A DNA stretch of 64,000 nucleotides, taken from positions 41,791,026-41,855,025 of the forward strand of contig CM028335.1 of the NCBI GenBank assembly GCA_016647705.1. Reading direction: 5' to 3'. Made by a program: the position numbers and the translations under genes. The notes below the pieces were generated by a model that had not been told where the DNA came from, did not search any database, and saw only the letters and a list, made by a program, of their open reading frames with translations. Within the stretch, counting starts at the first letter, position 1; each line of letters opens with the position of its first letter. Below, piece after piece: positions 56,295 to 64,000 of this stretch. This stretch comes from Eucommia ulmoides (lineage: Eukaryota > Streptophyta > Magnoliopsida > Garryales > Eucommiaceae).

Positions 56295-58420
56295 TGTTGA
56301 TCTTAAGATTTTGATGGACAATTAAGGGTTGATGTTTTTGGTGGAACTAACAGTTTGTTTAAGTATTTTAGTTTATTAGTTCTGAATGATGAAGATTTGA
56401 TGATAAAGACGATGGAGGAATTAAGAGGTTGAAGAATTTGAAGAACCTTGGAAAAACAACTCAGGTTTAAATTTAAACTCTTAATATCCCAATTAGGATC
56501 ACACATGACATAAAACTATTTTAAAATGATTTTTATAAATATGTGTTTTTAATAGGATCCTAATTAGTTAAATTATTTGCTCCTATGTGTAATTGAAAAA
56601 GAAATATTTTTAAATTAATTAAAATTAGAGTTAAGTATTTAGTGGACCTAATTAAGAAAAGAAAATGGTTAAAGGGGCGAAAACATAAATGAGAATGTAT
56701 TAAAAACGAGTTTAGAAAAGAGATCCAACATGCATAAGTCGACTGGTAAGTCAACCGGATAAAATAGGTGAAACTCTCTGTATCTCTCAGTCGATAGGTA
56801 AGTCAACCAGTGAAGAGAAATGGAACTCTCTGAATCTCTAAGTCGATAGGTAGGTCGATCGGTGAAAGAAAATGGAACTCTCTGAATCTCTAAGTCGACA
56901 GATAGGTTGACCGATGGGCATAGAATCTTTAGCTTGGCTACATCTTGAATCGAGTGGTCGACTGGTCGTCGATTGATGGCACAATTTCAGGATATTGAGA
57001 ATTCCGAATTCATATCTAAAAGTAGTCGTTTTTGGTTGGGATTTGTGAGAAAATTTAGGAATTTTATGATATTTAAGATATGCTACACCTATTATTTAAT
57101 TCCTATTGATTTGGTTCATTAAGTTTTAATGTTTTTCAATTTGGTACATAAAATTGTTTCTATTCTATTTAATTAAGATTAAGAAGTATTTGGAGGACTT
57201 AATTGAGAGATTTCAAACCTATAATTAAGTGAATTGAACTAAAATGAAGTCATAATGATATAAGGGGTCTAAGAGAGCATTTAAGTGTCATGACATATGG
57301 GCACTAGCCGTTAGAGATGTGATTTATATCCCATATATATAGACTTGCGTTTTCCATATCATCAAGAGTGGCTAAGAGAGATTAAGAGATCAAGAGATCA
57401 TATTGAGCTTTTCTAAGAGATATCATACTGAGTTTTTGTGAGAGCTATTCTAAGAGATAATCTTGATAATCATTAGCTGTTGATCATTGCTGTTACCGAA
57501 TCTGAAGTAACTACACTCTAACTATTTTTTCGGTGGATTCCGGGTGAGATCTTTTCAATTACTTTCTATATTGTATTGCTTGTTTAATTTTTAGAAATTG
57601 ATCTCTTGAAATTGTTTCTAATTTTTATTAAAGAAAATATTTTATAAACAATTTCTTGAATTTAATTACGTGCTACCCATCTTTTGTTAAAAATCAAATT
57701 TTTTAGTATCTCACATTTCTATCACTAGTTTTGGGATATTAATCGAGTTTTAATTTATCTGGGGTGGTAGAAGCTTCATGTGAGATAATTTGCTTATCAA
57801 TTTATATTGGTGAGTAGTGTGACAGATTAAATACTGTTGGGGGTATTTAATCAAAGTGTAGCCGATTTCAGTCTCTTCCTGTAAAGAGATTGAGGTAATA
57901 ATTCTTCTTGGATAAAATTGATTTGAGTGAATTTTGTAACGGTTCAATCCTTACCGAGTAAAAGGATATTTGGAGTGTTGGTGAGGTTTTGATTCTTTTG
58001 CCATTGTGTTAAAAAGAATTAGGTTATTCTTTAACTTGTAAAAAGTAGAGGTTCTTCCTTAGCCTGTGAAAAGGATTTTGTAAAGGTTGATTCTAAGCCT
58101 GTAAAATAATCGTTGTGAGAGTTTGGTTCCTACCTTTAAAGGGATCTTGAGTATTAGTGGGTGCAACTCTCCGTGGGGCCCAGAGGATTGGATTAGCCAA
58201 GAGTAACTTGGTGAACCAGTATAAATTTTTGGTGTGCTGCAATCTTTATTTTATTATTGTTGTTTGGTGTGCACTTAGTTGATTTGATAATTCCACTGTG
58301 ATATAAAGATAATAATTAATTTAGGATTAAAATTAATTATTTGATTTATTTAAGTATTTTCTCTTTGATATTTTTAATTACCCAATTCACCCCCCTTTGG
58401 GTATTCCACTGGGGCCAATA
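56295..58420 (+). mobile_element. 5' LTR of the copia element
   Basis: About 2.1 kb, from TGTTGATCTTAAGATTTTGA to ACTGGGGCCAATA. It has the CCCAATTCACCCCCCTTTGG block near its end. The terminal CA is altered or lies a few bases earlier. It inserts into the Tat gag. Confidence 0.8.
56735..56925. repeat. 52-bp tandem array with GTCGAC-type dyads in the copia 5' LTR
   Basis: The unit is AACTCTCTGAATCTCTAA then GTCGA(C/T)AGGTA(A/G)GTCGA(C/T)C then GGTGAA. AACTCTCTG occurs at 56772, 56824 and 56876, an exact 52-bp period. A less complete unit precedes it. Confidence 0.85.
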
Positions 58421-58422
58421 AT

Positions 58423-58434
58423 TGGCATCATAGC
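58423..58434 (+). promoter_or_regulatory. Primer binding site, initiator tRNA-Met type
   Basis: TGGCATCATAGC, two changes from TGGTATCAGAGC, a few bases after the LTR. Confidence 0.7.
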
Positions 58435-58461
58435 TGGTTTTAGCTTGATATACTTCACAGT

Positions 58462-59635
58462 ATGGCTAAACACGATCACATGGAGTGTTTTGATTATGAA
58501 GTTATGTATACTACTGCCAATTCTGCTTCTTCTAATAGTCATCGTTCTGATCATGAGATTGATATAATTTGCAATGATGAGAATGCAGATAAGGCTATTG
58601 AGACGTTTATTGCTCTTATGTATGTTTTTGAAAAAGAGAATTTTAAACTAAAGCTAAAAATTGCAACTCTTGAAAATAAGAAGTTTAGTACTGTCAAATC
58701 TCTCAAGAAAAAGAATTTGGACAAATATTTTGAAACTGTTGAGTTTAAAAATACTTTATCTGAAATAAGTAAGTTGTGTGATAAAATTGAGTCTCTTGAG
58801 GATGAGACTGAGATTTTGAAAAATGATTTTTATGATCTTCAACAGAATGAATTTAAAAGAAAAAATCTTAAATGAGGCCTTGAGTATTGAATTGGATAAT
58901 ACAAGGTGTGAGCTTGATAGAGCTCGTGTGAAAATCCATTTTGTTGAAAATGAGTGCCAAATTCTTAATAATGATCTTGAATTTATGCATAAAAGAAATT
59001 TTGGTCTACAGGTAAACATTAGCACCAATGAACGGTTACTTAAAAATACTCAAAAGGAGTTTAAAGAAGTAATGGATAAATTCAAGGATGTTGAAAGTAC
59101 TAAATCTGTTGAAAGCCCAATAGTTACTAAAGTTGCTTCTCAAAATCGCAGACAATATTATGCTCCTGTAAGAAACACTGACTATTCGAAGAGGCGTTGT
59201 AATAGTATTAAGTGTTTTTATTGTGGTAAATTTGGTCATTATGAAAACTCTTGTTATTTATTACATGGTTACCTTGTCAGATCTAAAAATAACTGGATAC
59301 AAAAAAGATAAACTTTTGGTTCAGGTACAAATAAGAGATTCAGATGAAGGTACAATGAATACTACGTGCCGACAAGGAGATTTGAACAGACAAAAAGGTA
59401 TAATGAATATGCCCTGCCAAAGAGGGAACCAAGGTTCAATGTACCTAATAAGAAGAACCAGCATGTGCCAAACACAGGAGTACAAAAGCAACAAGCTCAA
59501 TATATGAGAGTTGATAAAGCTTATCCACAACCAACGGCAAGATACCAGTATAAGAAAAAATTTATTTACAAAGTTGTGCCAAAGCAGCATGAAGCACCAA
59601 ACAAAGGTAAAGAAGTTCTTACTGAATAAGTTCAA
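58462..59635 (+). pseudogene. Copia gag with coiled coil and zinc knuckle
   Basis: An ATG at 58462 starts MAKHDHMECFDYEVMYTT. The first frame runs to 58875 and is rich in Lys/Glu/Leu heptad-like text (FEKENFKLKLKIATLENKK). Coding continues in a second frame (58823-59311) with further helical text and the knuckle CFYCGKFGHYENSC (C-x2-C-x4-H-x4-C) at 59213-59254. After two stops, the same frame resumes to 59629 with a basic Pro/Gln-rich tail. A coiled-coil region followed by a CCHC knuckle is the usual Sirevirus gag arrangement. At least one frameshift and two stops make it non-functional. Confidence 0.75.
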
Positions 59636-59639
59636 AGAA

Positions 59640-60391
59640 TTGCTATACCTAAGAAGGAAGAAATTAAAGTGAAAAATCAAGCATTGGTGGAGTCAAATGA
59701 TACCAAGTCAGAAATTAGTAATCCACCAAAGGTACACACACCACTTGCTCCCAAATATGATCCAAGTATGTCAAAATTTCTTAAGTTTAAGTTTATTAAT
59801 TTTGTTAGGGAGACTGAACCTATTCATTTTGAAATTTAGATATTTGCAATATATGTGTGTATGTGTGTGTGTTTAAATGTGTGAGTAATTAATTCTTTTT
59901 AAAATATATGTGGATCAAAATAAGAGGTAAAAAATTGAGCTAAGTTGATCAAATTAGGTTTAAATGCACAAAATCAAATAGCTCAGAATGAGCAGTCGAC
60001 TTATGAGTTGACCGACAGTTTCAGGTTGGAATATTGAGAGTCATGCTACGTTCATCTGTTGACTGCCCTGTCGACTGATCATGTCGGGATATAAATACAC
60101 TGACTTGTTTATTTCATTTAATCCGAAACTAAAAACCCTTTTTCTCTAAAACCCTTCATCTCCTAAGTTCGTTCAAGCCTAAAGCTCACGAAATCAGTTC
60201 ATTTTCGCTCAGATTAGAAGAATTTTTGGTTGAATCAAAAGGTCTAAGGCTCGGATCTATGTGTTGGAGGCTGATTACTCACGAAAAAAACAAGGTTGGT
60301 CTTCTCTAAATTCTAGGGTTTCAGTTGGTTCTTGGTTTAGTCTTAATTTCTTGAGATATTTTGGTTGAGTTATTATAAATTTGTATGAAAA
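59640..60391 (+). other. Non-coding spacer of the copia element
   Basis: It includes a short (TG)n run near 59853-59871 and a second cluster of GTCGAC/GTTGAC motifs at 59995-60085 (CAGTCGACTTATGAGTTGAC, CTGTTGACTGCCCTGTCGAC) resembling the LTR array. Confidence 0.55.
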
Positions 60392-61690
60392 ATGCCTAGA
60401 ATCAAGAATCATGCTAATAGGGCCACATTTGACAACATATTTTTTCGAAAGGAAGAGGATGAGAAAAAATATAATGAGGAGTTAGTCAACCGAAAGGTTT
60501 TAGGTTGCAAACCTATTGATTTTGCTGATTTGAAAGAGAAAAATATTGATATTGAAAGATATTTTAGGAATTTGGGGTGGGTTGATTTTGTCACCCAAAG
60601 GAATTAGTGGATGCCGGTATGGGTGAGAATATTCTACAACAATCTCACTTACAATAATATTTCAATTTCATCCTATGTTAAAGGAAAAGAAATCTGGTTT
60701 GATAGGGGGTTATTATGTGATATTTTGGAAATACCTAGAGGAGACATAATTCCGTACAATACCCCTCACTAGATTTTAATAAATTTTAACAGAAGGGCAA
60801 TTGCAGAGAAATTTGATTTAGAGGAAGACAAAGAAGGATCATTATCTATTGAGCATCGATTCCTTCATTTGGTGCTGACCTTCGGTTGTGCCTAGAGGGG
60901 AAAGTCATGCTAATGTAAATGATTTTGATCTGTATTTGATGAATGAGCTTGTTGAAGGGAGAAAATTGGATTTAGCTTATATCATGATGGACCACATGAA
61001 GTATCATGTTCAGAAACCCTCTGGAATACTACCCTATGCTGATGCACTCTAAAGGTTGTTTGATCACTTTGGAGTTGTAATTGATCCTGATGAGCAAATG
61101 TTTATGACAATCACACCTAGATGGATCAATGTGGGGAATGCTTTGCTAATGGGATATGAGTACAGAGGAAATAGATGGGTAAAGAAGAGGAATAAGAAAA
61201 ATTAGAGAATGCACGCTGTAGGCGAGGAAGAAGAAAATGAAGAAGAAGTGGGCATAGATCAGAAGATGGATTTTCTCCATGATCGGATTGATGATCTAAG
61301 GATACATGCGGATTTAATGGATGATCGGATGATTGAGTAAGAAAATAAAATGGTCCAAATTAATATGAACATGGGAGCTGGATTTGGGAAAATCACAGGG
61401 AATCTAGAACAAATGTTTCAGTTTATGCAGTCATCTCATCACGGATACTTGTAGCAGTACAATGCTTATCCACACTTTATAAGACATCCTATGTTTGGAG
61501 CACAAAAATCCTTTGGAAGACCAACTGCAGCAGGACCATCTGGAGCAGGGCCATCTAGAGTAGGACCATCAATGCCGTTTCATCAGCAAATGACTCCAGG
61601 ACTAATTGTTTAGCCAGATGTTCCGTATTCTCAACAGCCAGCTACTAGTCCGATGGGACTTTATTATCACTTTTTTGGACAGAGCCCCCA
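60392..61690 (+). pseudogene. Second ORF, putative plant transposon protein-like
   Basis: It starts MPRIKNHANRATFDNIFFRK. The text FRNLGWVDFV, VRIFYNNLTYNNISISSYVK, GKEIWFDRGLLCDILEIPRG, IEHRFLHLVLTFG, RGKSHANVNDFDLYLMNELV, then EGRKLDLAYIMMDHMKYHV and LPYADAL-RLFDHFGVVI follows the order seen in the putative plant transposon protein family. At least four in-frame stops and one frameshift (near 60885) occur. A Gln/Met/Pro-rich tail follows. The same family appears in the unrelated gypsy-like element at 44618. Confidence 0.6.
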
Positions 61691-61695
61691 TTAGA

Positions 61696-61698
<3 letters not shown>

Positions 61699-61728
<30 letters not shown>
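61699..61728. repeat. Poly-T tract
   Basis: About 30 consecutive T directly after the second ORF. Confidence 0.95.
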
Positions 61729-61734
<6 letters not shown>

Positions 61735-62286
61735 GTTATTCAAACAAGTTCAACATTTACTATTTTTGGTCTGTAATAGTTAATTTAGGATTGTGGTGAA
61801 ACTTGATTTCTAGTGTATGAATTTTGATGGATTAAGACTTGATGGACTTAGGTAAGTTTTCTATCTCTAATGATGATCCACATGGTATTTGCTGAAAATG
61901 ATTTTAATGCATAAAGTTGATTTTTTTGAATTGTTTCAATGTGTTTTTAATAAAAAGTATTATCAATATTCTGATTTGATTAGTTCAGGTTTATTCTTTC
62001 AAAGTAAATAATATGTTTTCCTAAAGTAGAATTATTGTTGTGTTCCCCCCTCCCAAAATTTTCTTTTTGAAGATGACAAATGGGGAGAATTAGTTGATGT
62101 TTTATTGAATATCTTAAGGGGGAGTTTAATTTTTATATTTGTGCTTTATTGATAATTTTTTTAAATCTTCATTCTTATGCTTAAAAGCGTTATAAAACCC
62201 GTCCTCGGATTTAGGTGGAGTGTGGTTATATTATTGTTTTGAAGAAAACATCAAAGTTAATTGTCATCATAAAAAAAGGGGGAGAT
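61729..62286 (+). other. 3' untranslated region and polypurine tract of the copia element
   Basis: Contains ATGACAAATGGGGAGAATTA and TTAAGGGGGAGTTTAA. It ends with AAAAAAAGGGGGAGAT directly before the LTR. Multiple AGGGGGAG tracts are typical of Sirevirus 3' regions. Confidence 0.7.
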
Positions 62287-64000
62287 TGCTGATCCTAAGA
62301 TTTTGATGGACAATTACACGTTGATGTTTTTGGTGGAACTAACGGTTTGTTTAAGTGTTTCAGTTTATTAGTTCCGAATGATGAAGATTTGATGATAAAG
62401 ATGATAAAGGAATTAAGAGGTTGAAAAATTTGAAGAACCTAGGGAAAACAACTCAGGTTTAAATTTCAACTCTTAATGTCCTAATTAGGAATACACACGA
62501 CACAAAAATATTTTTAAATAATTTTTATAAATATGTGTATTTTTAATAGGATCCTAATTAGTTAAATTATTTTCTCCTATGTGTAATTGAAAAAGAAATA
62601 TTTTTAAATTAATTAAAATTGGAGTTAAGTATTTAGTGGAGCTAATTAAGAAAAGATAATGGTTAAAGGGGCGAAAACGTAAATAAGAATGTATTAAAAA
62701 CGAGTTTAGAAAAGAGATCCAGTATGCATAAGTCGACTGGTAAGTCGACCAGACAAAACATGTAAAACTCTTTGTATCTCTCAGTTGACAGGTAAGTCGA
62801 CCGGTGAAGAGAAATGAAACTCTTTGAATCTCTAAGTCGACAGGTAGGCTGACCGGTGAAGGAAAATAAAACTCTCTGAATCTCTAAGTCGACAGATAGG
62901 TTGACCGATAGGCACAAAATCTTTAGCTTGGCTACATCCTAAATCGAGCGGTCGACTGGTCGGTCGATTAATGGCGCAGTTTCAGGATATTGAGAATTCC
63001 GAATTCATATCTAAAAGTAGCCATTTTTTGTTGGGATTTGTGAGAGATTTATGGATTTTATGATATTTAATATATGCTACACCTATTATTTAATTCCTAT
63101 TGATTTGGTTCATTAAATTTTAATGTTTCTCAATTTGGTACATAAAATTGTTTCTATTCTATTTAATTGAGATTAAGAAATATTTGGGGGACTTAATTGA
63201 GAGATTTAAAAGCTATAAATAAGTGAATTGAACTAAAATGAAGTCATAATGGTAAGGGGTCTAAGAGAGCATTTGAGTGTCATGACATATGAGAACTAGC
63301 CATTAGAGAGGTGATTTATATCCAATATATATAGACCTGCGTTTTTTTATATCATTAAGAGTGGCTAAGAGAGATTAAGAGATCAAGAGATCATATTGAG
63401 CTTTTCTAAGAGATATCATACTGAGTTTTTGTGAGAGCTATTCTACGAGATAATCTTGATAATCATTGGCTATTGATCATTGCTATTACCGAATCTGAAG
63501 CAACTACGCTCGAATTATTTTTTTGGTGGATTCCGGGTGAGATCTTTCTAATTACTTTCTATATTGTATTGCTTGTTTAATTTTTAGAAATTTATTTTTA
63601 GAAATTGTTTCTGATTTTTATTGAAAAAAATATTTTATAAATAATTTCTTGAATCTGATTACATGCTAAATTACGTGCTACCCATCTTCTGTTAAAACTT
63701 AGATTTTTGAATATCTCACATTTCTATCACTAGTTTTGGGATATTAATCGAGTTTTAATTTATCTGGGGTGGTAGAAGCTCCGAGTAAGATAATTTTCTT
63801 ATCAATTTATATTAGTGAGTAGTGTGACAGATTAAATACTGTTGGGTGTATTTAGTCAAAGGGTAGCCGGTTTCAGTTTCTTCTTATAAAACGATTAACG
63901 TAGTAATTCTTCCTAGATAGAATTGATTTGTGTGAATTTTGTAATGGATCAATCCTTACCAGGTAAAATGATATTTAGAGTGTTGTTGAGGTTTTGATTA
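62287..64000 (+). mobile_element. 3' LTR of the copia element (partial)
   Basis: It starts TGCTGATCCTAAGATTTTGA and is colinear with the 5' LTR to the end of the window. About 400 bp are missing. Differences between the LTRs are frequent, so the insertion is not recent. Confidence 0.85.
62725..62920. repeat. 52-bp tandem array in the copia 3' LTR
   Basis: The same unit as at 56735-56925. AACTCT(T/C)TG occurs at 62766, 62818 and 62870, again an exact 52-bp period. Confidence 0.85.

Larger units (their letters stand above)
56295..64000 (+). mobile_element. Sirevirus-like non-autonomous copia element (3' end outside window)
   Basis: LTRs start at 56295 and 62287 and are colinear over the visible 1.7 kb. 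The primer site is tRNA-Met type. The polypurine tract is AAAAAAAGGGGGAGAT, after a TTGTCATCAT segment typical of Sirevirus 3' ends. The internal region (3.9 kb) encodes a gag with a zinc knuckle and an unrelated second ORF, but no integrase, RT or RNase H. Confidence 0.8.

Overview
This window comes from a plant nuclear genome, most likely a eudicot. The evidence is its A+T-rich repeat-packed composition, short GT-AG introns in the one good gene, an Au-type SINE, and Ogre/Tat, Sirevirus-like copia, LINE, Helitron and MITE sequences. Almost everything is transposable-element DNA, mostly nested and decayed. I recognise one host gene that looks intact. The species cannot be named from sequence alone.

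Left block (1-19317): a minus-strand Ogre/Tat-type Ty3/gypsy element. Its 3' LTR runs off the window start. Its 5' LTR is 17283-19317, next to a tRNA-Arg-type primer binding site. Its gag is split by a tandem TRIM-like element (LTR-internal-LTR-internal-LTR, 4506-15474). That element is split by a copia solo LTR (about 9415-15182), which is split in turn by an internally deleted long-LTR gypsy-like element (10955-14539). All four layers lie on the minus strand. The Ogre 3' region carries minisatellites and has lost pol.

Gene block (19318-25400): a four-exon minus-strand gene for an RRM protein of the REPRESSOR OF SILENCING 3 (ROS3) family. It has a 3-kb first intron filled with A+T-rich and MITE-like DNA.

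Middle block (25400-34470): a patchwork of small elements. It holds an Au-like SINE, a LINE RT-tail relic, a TAA-flanked Tourist-like MITE with a very G+C-rich core, a hAT-like MITE broken by a copia LTR fragment, and a Helitron 3' end.

Right block (34470-64000): a minus-strand Tat-type gypsy element (gag-PR-RT-RH-IN, with an antisense plus-strand ORF) in which PR and RT catalytic motifs are mutated. It is interrupted by a minus-strand non-autonomous LTR element (35977-41086), a plus-strand non-autonomous element with a perfect 5-bp target duplication (41774-48885), a solo LTR (50013-51435) and a Sirevirus-like non-autonomous copia element (56295 to beyond the window end).

The most unusual signal is a family of 14-18-bp G+C-rich palindromes (core CACCGCCTAGGCGGTG or CACCGCCGCGGCGGTG). 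They cluster in the LTRs and leader of the gypsy-like elements. By hand count their centres lie about 20-21, 31-32, 40-41 or 51-52 bp apart, close to whole turns of B-DNA. The copia LTRs carry a different GTCGAC-type motif in an array with the same 52-bp period and a similar CTCTCTG flank. This looks like phased protein-binding arrays arising in two retrotransposon superfamilies in one genome.
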